7,983 bases of DNA from Myxococcales bacterium (lineage in GTDB: Bacteria > Myxococcota_A > Polyangia > Polyangiales > Houyiibacteriaceae). This document shows positions 1 to 5,419 of this stretch, piece by piece. The stretch lies in contig JABDJF010000714.1 of NCBI GenBank assembly GCA_013002645.1, positions 1 through 7,983 of the forward strand. The letters run 5' to 3'. A program made the position numbers and the translations under genes. Below the pieces are notes generated by a model, which did not search any database, was not told the origin of the DNA, and worked only from the letters and a program-made list of their open reading frames with translations. Each line of letters opens with the position of its first letter. Position 1 is the stretch's first letter.

Positions 1-753
1 GTGGCACCAAGCGTTCCCGCAGGGATTCGCTCGGAGCCGCCCACCCCCGAGCGCGGGACCAGCCTGAGTGACATCAAGAAGCAGGCCGCAGAAGCCATGG
101 ATCGTTGCGATTTCGAGGCTGCCGTTCCGCTCTGGGAACGCGCCCGAGACGCAGGCCCCAAAGACAACTTCGTGGTTCAGCAGCTCGGACTTGCGACGTA
201 CAAGTCCAAGAAGCCCACGGAGCTCGAGGCGTTGAAGAAGGCGCGAGACGTCCTGAGCTACCTCCGCCCTCACGAGGGGCTCGACCCGGAGACGCTCGGG
301 CTCTGGGGAGCAGTCCACAAGCGACTCTACGAGCTCGAGGGGGACGACGAGATGCTCACGGAGGCCATTACCGCGACGGAAAAAGGCTTTGTCGTCCGCG
401 GCGACTTCTACAACGGAATTAACCTCGCCTTCCTGCTCGATCGACGCGCCGCGGAAGCTTCTTCGGAGATCGCGGCCGAAGACCATGCACGCGCGCAGGG
501 GGTACGCCGCCGCCTCGTCGAGGCATGTAGAGCCAAGCTCGAAGAAGCCTCTGACATGAGCCCGACGGAACGATACTGGGTACTCGCGACGCTTCAGCAA
601 GCAGCCGTTGGCTTGGGCGACGAGCAAGCGGCCGAAAAATGGGGCCAACAGGCGCTCGAGCAGCAGCCCTCTTCCCACATGGTGGAAAGCTCGCACGAAC
701 AGTTGGAGAAGCTGCGCTCGCTGCTCTCGAAGATCCAAGCCAAGCTGGCGTAG
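1..753 (+). CDS. TPR-S / DUF4071-like tetratricopeptide protein (possibly 5'-truncated by window edge)
   Basis: The 250-residue reading frame begins with GTG at base 1, so the true start may lie upstream. Residues 1-21 are Pro/Ser/Arg-rich and look like an interdomain linker rather than a mature N terminus. Residues 22-90 form TPR-like helix pairs. Residues 97-108 (ETLGLWGAVHKR) and 127-146, containing the FYNGIN motif, match what I remember of the TPR-S / MAP3K TRAFs-binding region (DUF4071). A further TPR-like pair lies at 191-220. No signal peptide or membrane helix is visible, so it should be cytosolic. In bacteria this module is usually a sensory or scaffold domain, often fused to TIR, CHAT or other effector domains in predicted conflict systems. 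An N-terminal effector domain just outside the window is therefore plausible but not seen. It converges on P1 with a 31-nt gap. Confidence 0.8.
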   Translation: MAPSVPAGIRSEPPTPERGTSLSDIKKQAAEAMDRCDFEAAVPLWERARDAGPKDNFVVQQLGLATYKSKKPTELEALKKARDVLSYLRPHEGLDPETLGLWGAVHKRLYELEGDDEMLTEAITATEKGFVVRGDFYNGINLAFLLDRRAAEASSEIAAEDHARAQGVRRRLVEACRAKLEEASDMSPTERYWVLATLQQAAVGLGDEQAAEKWGQQALEQQPSSHMVESSHEQLEKLRSLLSKIQAKLA

Positions 754-784
754 AGGCGACCTTCGCCGGTAGCGGTAGACGAGA

Positions 785-1171
785 TTACTTCGATTTCTGC
801 TCTGCCTCCCGAAGCACAGAACGGCACCTCGCAAAGATTAGGATCGCCCATCCAACTTGGAAGATGAATCCGAGACCCGCGACGCCCCCTGCGAGGTAGG
901 CTAGCTCCTTGACGGGGCTTTCAACTTCACTGGCAACACCGACGCTCACGAACAAAAGAAAGAACTCAACCATGAGTATGCCCACGCACATGCCAAGATA
1001 GACCTGCAGCAGCGTCAGCCAGCGCTGCTCGATTGAAATGGGAACCCCTCGCACGACGCCGAGGAGAACGTCGTACACTGCCTCGTTTCCCGCCCTGGTG
1101 AGGTAGACGACGGCAAACATGCTGCCAAGAAAAGCCGGGATGATCAGTGCGTAGCCTTCGAAGCTCGACAT
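785..1171 (-). CDS. P1: small three-helix membrane protein of the P family
   Basis: The product is 128 aa of unknown function. Predicted layout: TM1 about 6-25, loop 26-54, TM2 about 56-79, acidic loop 81-88, TM3 region about 89-114, basic tail with SVLREA at 118-123. The loop carries the family signature G38-x3-G42-V-P44-I-S-x3-R50-W51. Charge distribution (neutral or acidic N terminus, Arg-bearing loop 1, acidic loop 2, basic tail) suggests an N-out inner-membrane protein with the signature loop and tail in the cytosol; this is inference. The start is ATG at 1171 with AGGTGGGG seven bases upstream. It begins 13 nt after the stop of P2, and its ribosome site overlaps the end of P2, so the two are probably co-transcribed. 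I recognise no named family. Confidence 0.85.
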   Translation of the reverse strand: MSSFEGYALIIPAFLGSMFAVVYLTRAGNEAVYDVLLGVVRGVPISIEQRWLTLLQVYLGMCVGILMVEFFLLFVSVGVASEVESPVKELAYLAGGVAGLGFIFQVGWAILIFARCRSVLREAEQKSK

Positions 1172-1184
1172 GACGGCGCCCCAC

Positions 1185-1568
1185 CTAACTCCGCTTCGAC
1201 TTGCGCAGCGTGCGCAAGCAGAAGAACAAGTCCGACCCGCCGAGGAAGAGGTAGAAGACGAAACCCAGCCCGTATAGGACGGCGCCTAGGTAGGCGAGCA
1301 AACGGACCCGGTCATCGGTGGCGAAGTCGGCGATCCGCACGTACCCGAGTGCGAGGAACCCCGAGAGCATGCCTAGAGAGGACTTGAGCGGCAGCCAGTC
1401 ACTCCAGAGGATGTGATAGCGGTGCTCGAGGGATATCGGCACCCCATCGAACGCGCCGATGATGATGCCATCGCGGTACACGTTCGAGATTTTCGAGAGC
1501 CAGAAGTTGACGGGGACCGCGAGCAGCATGACGAGCAAAATGACTTCGATGATATCCAAGCTGGTCAC
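1185..1568 (-). CDS. P2: small three-helix membrane protein of the P family (GTG start)
   Basis: The open frame extends back to an ATG at 1706, but the supported start is GTG at 1568. It has a perfect GGAGG five bases upstream, and it yields 127 aa, the family length. It also places the signature at the family positions G38-x3-G42-V-P44-I-S-x3-R50-Y51. Position 40 is Phe where relatives have Val or Ile. TM1 is about 5-24, TM2 about 65-80 and the TM3 region about 90-117, with an acidic loop around 81-86 (FATDD) and a basic tail (LRKSKRS). The longer version would overlap the start of divergent P3 and add 46 residues with no family counterpart. It is the first gene of the P2-P1 pair. Function unknown. 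Confidence 0.85.
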   Translation of the reverse strand: MTSLDIIEVILLVMLLAVPVNFWLSKISNVYRDGIIIGAFDGVPISLEHRYHILWSDWLPLKSSLGMLSGFLALGYVRIADFATDDRVRLLAYLGAVLYGLGFVFYLFLGGSDLFFCLRTLRKSKRS

Positions 1569-1704
1569 AGAGGCCTCCGGGGCACGTGCATCCGAACAGA
1601 TCGCATTTGCAGCGGCGTCGGGCGCGATGGTACGGAGAACGGAGTCGAAATTCCATAGAGAAGAATGAGGCTTCCCTAGCCAAACAAAGGATCGGAGTGA
1701 ATCC
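1569..1704. promoter_or_regulatory. Divergent intergenic region between P2 and P3
   Basis: These 136 nt separate the divergent starts of P2 (GTG 1568, minus) and P3 (ATG 1705, plus), so they should hold promoters for both directions. The segment around 1650-1690 is richer in A/T than its surroundings. I see no convincing -35/-10 pair, and the 75-nt leader repeat found upstream of P6, P7 and P8 is not recognisable here. Confidence 0.4.
1574..1578 (-). promoter_or_regulatory. Ribosome binding site that fixes the P2 start
   Basis: Read on the minus strand this is GGAGG, five bases before GTG 1568. It decides between the long frame from 1706 and the 127-aa form, which agrees with all intact paralogues. 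Confidence 0.75.
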
Positions 1705-2088
1705 ATGTCGAATTCGATCGCGATCGCGCTGATCGCAGCCGCCTCGTTCCCGGGGTTCTTCTGCTACATCTACACCTCACGGCTAGCGAACGCCGTCGCG
1801 ACCGACATCGTTACAGGAGTCGTTGGGGGCCTACCCGTGCCTGCCGAATACCGATGGCGACTCCTGTACCAACGATGGGTGTACTACGTCTGCCCTGCCG
1901 TCGGCGCCGCGGTCGCCGCGGCGGCAATCAACTTCAAGATCGCGAGGCTTGCGGTTGATGACGGCGTGCAATCAATCGCCTACCTCTTCGCATTCGGTTT
2001 TGCCCTAGCGGTTGTGGGCTGGTTGCTTACTGGCTTGTCGGAGTTCGCCTACTACCGACGCGTTCTCAAGGAGGCGACGAAGGATTGA
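1705..2088 (+). CDS. P3: small three-helix membrane protein of the P family
   Basis: The product is 127 aa. ATG 1705 has GGAG seven bases upstream (1694-1697). TM1 is about 4-24. The signature is G38-x3-G42-L-P44-V-P-x3-R50-W51, with Pro at 46 where most copies have Ser. A long Ala/Val-rich TM2 lies at about 60-77, an acidic stretch (VDDG) near 84-88, a third hydrophobic block at about 90-112, and the tail carries RRVLKEATK. It is divergent from P2 and followed by P4 on the same strand after 209 nt that contain an apparent unrelated gene remnant on the other strand. Function unknown. Confidence 0.85.
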   Translation: MSNSIAIALIAAASFPGFFCYIYTSRLANAVATDIVTGVVGGLPVPAEYRWRLLYQRWVYYVCPAVGAAVAAAAINFKIARLAVDDGVQSIAYLFAFGFALAVVGWLLTGLSEFAYYRRVLKEATKD

Positions 2089-2309
2089 TGCGCTCTTTCG
2101 GCCCGGTGTAGGCTCGCCGCGTGCTCGACCTCACGGACGCCTCTCTCGACACGAAACGGTTGTGAGGGGACGCCGCCGAAGACGAGGTAGCCGCGCGGAT
2201 CGTTCGGCCAGTTGTTCTTGCCGTGTTTCTGCGGTTCTTTGCAGTCAGCAGCGCCCTTGCGCTTCCAAACGCGGGCGAGGTAGTGTGCGATGGTTTTATG
2301 TCCGACCTA
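2047..2309 (-). pseudogene. Possible orphan gene fragment, no start codon, unidentified
   Basis: On the minus strand one frame stays open between stop codons at 2309-2307 and 2049-2047 without an ATG or GTG. Across about 2290-2110 its third codon positions are strongly G/C, as expected for coding sequence in this genome. The translation contains the protein-like stretches KTIAHYLARVWKRKG and NNWPNDPRGYLVFGG. It fills the gap between P3 and P4 but has no start, so it looks like a decayed internal piece of a gene. I cannot name the parent; a displaced transposase or enzyme fragment is possible. It could still be a chance shadow frame. Confidence 0.3.
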
Positions 2310-2681
2310 GCTGCATTGCTGTCCATTCTCGTCGTAGTCATCGTAACGTTCTTTGGCTCGTATTGGGTCAACAAAATGATCAACGAACGAGGCGACGAGA
2401 TTCTCTCAGGCGTCGTCAGCGGAATCCCGCAAACGGCAAAGACGAGGTGGTTGATGCTCTTCACGCAATGGCTGCCTTACACGGTCTTCTTCATTGCGTT
2501 CTTGCTGGTGGTTGGGGTTGGGTTCCTCGAAGTAGCGAGGGAAATCGAGCATCCGCGAGTCGAGCTAGTCGGCTACATGTGTGCGACCCTCTGCATGGGC
2601 GGAGCGGCCTTCTGGTCCATCCTCGGTTTTTTCCTTTTCGCCCACATGTTGTCCGTGCTCCGTACGGATGCGCGAAGCTAG
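2298..2681 (+). CDS. P4: small three-helix membrane protein of the P family
   Basis: The frame opens at 2223, but ATG 2298 is preferred because it gives 127 aa and puts the signature at the family positions: G38-x3-G42-I-P44-x5-R50-W51. The usual I-S after P44 is replaced by Q-T. The ribosome site is poor: only a GCGAGG at 2275-2280, 17 nt away, so a slightly earlier start cannot be excluded. TM1 is about 5-24, TM2 about 62-79, an acidic or charged loop (EVAREIEHPR) lies near 81-90, TM3 at about 93-117, and the tail has LSVLRTDAR. Its N-terminal half resembles truncated P5 just downstream (NERGDEILSGVV versus NDRGDGIVNGVV), implying a tandem duplication. Function unknown. Confidence 0.8.
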   Translation: MSDLAALLSILVVVIVTFFGSYWVNKMINERGDEILSGVVSGIPQTAKTRWLMLFTQWLPYTVFFIAFLLVVGVGFLEVAREIEHPRVELVGYMCATLCMGGAAFWSILGFFLFAHMLSVLRTDARS

Positions 2682-2725
2682 GTTTTCGTCCCAGACTGAT
2701 CGATGGCACGTCTGCGTCGTCCGTC

Positions 2726-2887
2726 ATGTGGAATCTCATAGCCACCGCGCTGATTCTCGCCGTGACCATTGTGTCTTGCACGATCGCGATGTGCGTGACG
2801 AAAGTGACGAACGACCGCGGTGACGGGATCGTCAATGGCGTCGTCCTGGCAGTCACCCCTTCCGATATCGCGCGACACACTACTTAG
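2726..2887 (+). pseudogene. P5: truncated P-family copy (first 53 residues)
   Basis: ATG 2726 opens a 53-aa frame covering TM1 (about 3-24), the NDRGDG segment and the start of the signature. It aligns without gaps to the family: G38 is kept, G42 is Ala, P44 is Thr (Pro moves to 45) and R50 is kept. The frame then ends three residues later at TAG 2885-2887. TM2, TM3 and the tail are missing. No ribosome site is visible before the ATG. The homology stops just before the transposase-like remnant, so an insertion and later decay probably removed the 3' half. It could be expressed as a one-helix peptide, but a broken gene is the simpler reading. Confidence 0.65.
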
Positions 2888-3043
2888 CCGAAGATCAATA
2901 AATCGGGGCGTGGGAGTATGGAGTCATAGTGCAGCGGGCAAAGATGGGAGCAGCCGTCCCGACGATGGCCGAGAGAGCACATGATCTTCGAAGCGAAGTG
3001 GCCGATCTTCGGGTCGTGAAGAAGGCCAAGTGAGGGCTTGTAG

Positions 3044-3206
3044 AGCCTCCGCCTGAGTGCCTGGCGCAAGCAGCGCAAGAGGGGCGCTCTCAAGGCGCGA
3101 GACAAGAAACGCGGCCCCAAAGGCAAGAGCGCCGGACAAGCGACCGTCGTCGCCTCGTGCGCTTGATCCGACCGAGCAGCAGGCAGTGATCACCGCTTCC
3201 TTCGAT
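3044..3206 (+). mobile_element. Decayed IS3-type transposase fragment (tentative)
   Basis: The 407-nt stretch 2888-3294 contains no intact gene. Within it, frame 3044 reads RLSAWRKQRKRGALKA followed by DKKRGPKGKSA, which resembles the W-R-K-Q and K-R-G-P-K region of helix-turn-helix OrfA transposase subunits. One frame over, from 3135, it reads PRALDPTEQQAVITA, which resembles the P-R-A-L-x3-E-R-Q-A-V segment that I remember near the N terminus of IS3-family OrfB proteins. The two pieces are in different frames with no room for the intervening protein, so this would be a deleted and frameshifted scar. I could not identify terminal inverted repeats or a target duplication. The match is from memory and short. 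Confidence 0.35.
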
Positions 3207-3294
3207 TCTGGCGGGGCCCGAGGAACCGGATGCGCGAGCGGCTCTCCTGACCAGCTCTGGACCGGACATTCGAAGAAATCAAATACGTGCACCA

Positions 3295-3673
3295 CGGGTA
3301 GTAGCCACGCTTTGCTTCACGCAACACGGAAACGTAAGCGAAGAAAGCCGAGATGCCGGTCAATAAATTGGCGACCGACCCGGTGATGGCAATGAAGGCG
3401 AACACCAATAAAACCTGCTTTGCATCCGGTTCCGAAGTGCGCTCAGCAATTCGGAAAAACGCAAGTGTGAGCGCAACCACGACGGCGGTGATCACGAGCG
3501 CATACCTCGTAGAGCCAGAGCCATCGCGATTTGATGGGAATCGGCATTCCTTGGACGACACTGGTCTGAACAACCAAACCCGCTTCGTTCATCTTTTCCA
3601 CCTGCCAGAACATTGTGACGACCTCGCCTACGAACATGGCAGACTTCTCTCCGATCGCGTTGATGCCGGAAAC
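3295..3673 (-). pseudogene. P6: P-family pseudogene, close sister of P7
   Basis: Two minus-strand frames together reconstruct a copy of P7. The first (3673 to about 3505) reads through the signature QGMPIPIKSRWLWL and then loses frame. The second (about 3504 to 3295) resumes at RYALVIT and continues through the third hydrophobic block to SVLREAKR. Against P7 the junction lacks 11 nt, right after the GAG codon at 3506-3508. The start position is GTT (3671-3673) where P7 has ATG. The stop is also lost: P7 ends CCG-TGA, whereas this copy reads CCG-TGG and runs on to 3190. Signature G38 is Ser here. Three separate lesions make a functional P protein very unlikely. An alternative upstream ATG at 3778 would only give a fusion that shifts frame. 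Its leader repeat (3705-3779) is retained. Confidence 0.85.
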
Positions 3674-3704
3674 GTCCTCTACCCCTCCCTCTGGCGGTAC
3701 AAAC

Positions 3705-3779
3705 AAACACCACCGCCCGCGCCCGCAACAAGCCCTGCTCGGTAAACGCGGGTTACTGAAGCAGAGAGCGGGGAACAAG
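3705..3779 (-). repeat. 75-nt P-gene leader repeat, copy C (upstream of P6)
   Basis: This is the most diverged of three copies. It shares the core AAGCCCTGCTCGGT (plus-strand reading, 3730 onward), a TACTGAA block and the end GGGGAACAAG with the copies at 6972-7046 and 7473-7547, allowing about one small indel. It ends 31 nt before the former start position of P6, matching the 32-33 nt spacing of the other copies. Confidence 0.7.
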
Positions 3780-3910
3780 AGCTGGCGTCGTCGGAGAATT
3801 CTGGTGGCCGGTTCGGGTGTTCCCGATGACCCCGCTCCCTATCCTTGAACTTTTCTCTTTTCTCTTTTTCCTTCGCAACTTAGGGTGCGGCAGTAGGAAG
3901 GAGAGTATTC
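3780..3910 (+). promoter_or_regulatory. Probable promoter region of the four-gene cluster, with a pyrimidine tract
   Basis: No gene lies between P6 and A1. The plus strand has an unusual T/C run at 3850-3874, made of repeated TTTTCTC-like units, just after a TTGAAC (3845-3850). The ribosome site for A1, AGGAAGGAG, ends at about 3903, seven bases before GTG 3911. A promoter must lie near here if the cluster is transcribed on its own, but I find no good -10 box at standard spacing from TTGAAC. P6 transcription, if any, points away. Confidence 0.4.
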
Positions 3911-4420
3911 GTGCGCCACTTGCCGCCGCTCCTCGCGAGGCTGATGTCTTGTGCTGCTCTGCTGGAGGGCACTGCGTTTGGTCAGGACACCAGCCCTGAT
4001 ACGGTGCCCCGGGCGACGGCGGACAGTGCGGCAACGTCCCCGTCCGACCCTTTGTATCGGCCTTACGACCAAAGCGACCTCGATGAGGTCGCGCGACAGG
4101 GCCTCGTCTTGCGCAAGTGGTTGATCGGCACGTCCGTCGGGCTGGCCGTCGGCACCATCTTGGTGGGCGCCGGCGCGTCGCAGTGCGAATCCTTTTCCCG
4201 CGTCACGGGGAGCAACCGTGTGGCTTGCAACAACGCCGGCGAGGTGCTCGTGCCCCTTGGTGCCACGATTGCGGTGCTCTCTGCGGTCGGGATGCTCACC
4301 TCGGGCGTCATGCTTGGCATTCGCAACAGGCAGAAGCGGGACATCGAGCGGGAGATTCGCCGCCGATACAGCAACCGCCGACTCCATTTCGACGCGCAGT
4401 CGGGCGGATGGGTGTTTTGA
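3911..4420 (+). CDS. A1: exported two-helix membrane protein, paralogue of A2
   Basis: The product is 169 aa from GTG 3911, with AGGAAGGAG seven bases upstream. Residues 1-25 look like a signal peptide ending near AFG-QD. A Ser/Thr/Pro/Asp-rich linker (27-48) leads to YRPYDQSDLDEVARQ (49-63). Hydrophobic helix 1 is about 70-88 and helix 2 about 112-137, with a loop holding Cys92 and Cys106. The basic tail RNRQKRDIEREIRRRY leads to RRLHFDAQSGGWVF at the end. A2 shares every one of these parts, including the Cys pair. A cleaved signal plus two helices would leave the basic tail outside, against the positive-inside rule, so topology is unsettled. Function is not known; the glycine-rich helices and the ending recall uncharacterised myxobacterial envelope proteins. 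It is the first gene of the cluster. Confidence 0.85.
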   Translation: MRHLPPLLARLMSCAALLEGTAFGQDTSPDTVPRATADSAATSPSDPLYRPYDQSDLDEVARQGLVLRKWLIGTSVGLAVGTILVGAGASQCESFSRVTGSNRVACNNAGEVLVPLGATIAVLSAVGMLTSGVMLGIRNRQKRDIEREIRRRYSNRRLHFDAQSGGWVF

Positions 4421-4425
4421 CGGTC

Positions 4426-4848
4426 ATGGCTCGTAGATTGATGCTCGCTATTGGCCTGTTTCTCGCCGCCGCAGGCCTCGACTGCAACGAACCCGACCAA
4501 GCTCCGATCGGCACCGAGATAGGTGCGTGCCTCAATGACGCAGATCTCGGGATGGTCTGTGCACCGAACTTCGGGGACGACTTCGTGACGGATTGTGGAC
4601 GCGAAGCTTTCGGAGACCCGTCGGAAACGTCAGCCTGCCTCCAACGAGACCCGCCCGGCCTCAGCCAAGACTGCGCGGACTGCTATGGCGCGCAGACCGG
4701 GTGCATCGCTAGCAACTGCCTGAGTGCAGGCTGCTCCTCTGATCGGTCCAGCGAAAGCTGCCTCGCTTGCATCGAGGCCTCGGGTTGTCAGGCCGCGTTT
4801 GACAGCTGCAGGGGAAACCTCGTCACCGCCTGCGAAGATTGGATGTGA
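4426..4848 (+). CDS. Exported cysteine-rich protein (15 Cys in 140 aa)
   Basis: The open frame runs in from far upstream, but the real start should be ATG 4426 (or ATG 4408, overlapping the end of A1). From 4426 a signal peptide follows directly: basic MARR, hydrophobic core to about residue 17, then GLDC. Cys20 is not preceded by a proper lipobox (G-L-D), so lipidation is uncertain. The rest has 14 more cysteines at 35, 45, 57, 71, 83, 86, 93, 98, 103, 112, 115, 121, 128 and 136, two in CxxC pairs. This suggests a disulphide-knotted periplasmic or surface protein. Similar Cys-rich secreted proteins are common in myxobacteria, but I cannot assign a family. It starts 5 nt after A1, and its TGA overlaps the A2 start as GTGA, so translation is probably coupled. 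Confidence 0.8.
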   Translation: MARRLMLAIGLFLAAAGLDCNEPDQAPIGTEIGACLNDADLGMVCAPNFGDDFVTDCGREAFGDPSETSACLQRDPPGLSQDCADCYGAQTGCIASNCLSAGCSSDRSSESCLACIEASGCQAAFDSCRGNLVTACEDWM

Positions 4849-5357
4849 CGGGGTTCGCGCGCAGCTTCTGGGGTTTCCTCGCCACGCTGGTGACAGGCAT
4901 GGCTCTGCTAGAGGGTGCCGCCGTCGCGCAGGACGCCGGGTCTGACCCCCCGTCGCAGGCGGCGCCCGACAGAAACGTGCTGCCCCGTCTCGATACGCTT
5001 CATCGCCCGTACGACCGAAGGGACTTCGATGAGGTCACGCGGCAAAGTCGATTGCTACGCAATGCCTTGATCGGCACGAGCGCCGCGTTCGCCGTCGGTG
5101 TTGTGATGGTGGGCGTCAGCGCCCCACGGTGTAAGCCCAGTCTCGGCGGCGCCGCTACGGACTGCGACGCCGTCCGCAGCGCTCTGCTGCCGGTGGGTGC
5201 CACCATCGCGCTGGTAAGCGGGGCCGGAATGCTCGCCGCGAGCGTCATCCTCGGGCTTCGCAACAGGCACAGGCGCAACATCGAGCGCGACATTCGCCGC
5301 CGCTACAGCGAACGCCGGCTTCACTTCGACGCAGAGTCGGGCGGCTTTGTGTTTTGA
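4845..5357 (+). CDS. A2: exported two-helix membrane protein, paralogue of A1
   Basis: From GTG 4845 the product is 170 aa. The 4-nt GTGA overlap with the preceding gene supports this start; a TTG at 4839 would add two residues. The signal region aligns with A1 around MALLEGAAVAQD (A1: AALLEGTAFGQD). Then come HRPYDRRDFDEVTRQ (53-67), helix 1 at about 75-92, a loop with Cys96 and Cys107, helix 2 at about 114-138, and the basic tail RHRRNIERDIRRRYSERR leading to LHFDAESGGFVF. The strongest conservation with A1 is in the tail, so the tail is probably the functional contact. A1 and A2 arose by duplication on either side of the Cys-rich gene. Function unknown. Confidence 0.85.
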   Translation: MTGFARSFWGFLATLVTGMALLEGAAVAQDAGSDPPSQAAPDRNVLPRLDTLHRPYDRRDFDEVTRQSRLLRNALIGTSAAFAVGVVMVGVSAPRCKPSLGGAATDCDAVRSALLPVGATIALVSGAGMLAASVILGLRNRHRRNIERDIRRRYSERRLHFDAESGGFVF

Positions 5358-5419
5358 GCACGTCAGCGGGAAGAAGCGGCTCCCAGTCGGTCGGGTCGCC
5401 GTGGTACAAGTTGGCTCGT

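Noticed and set aside
1569..1706. N-terminal extension of P2 back to ATG 1706
   Set aside because: It has no counterpart in paralogues, overlaps P3's start, and is less plausible than GTG 1568 with a perfect GGAGG.
2012..2887. Long plus-strand frame of 291 codons spanning P3's end, P4 and P5
   Set aside because: It lies out of frame over P4, is Arg/Ser-rich with no domain sense, and only its last 54 codons (P5) resemble a family member.
2888..3294. Small intact gene in the gap between P5 and P6
   Set aside because: Every frame is short or changes frame, and no start with a ribosome site leads to a sensible protein; a decayed transposase remnant explains it better.
3839..4387. 182-codon minus-strand frame across A1
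   Set aside because: It is antisense to A1, which has a ribosome site, a signal peptide and a paralogue; the reverse frame is a GC-codon shadow.
4117..4425. Upstream extension of the Cys-rich frame
   Set aside because: It overlaps A1 in another frame, is Arg/His-rich, and would bury the signal peptide; ATG 4426 is the natural start.
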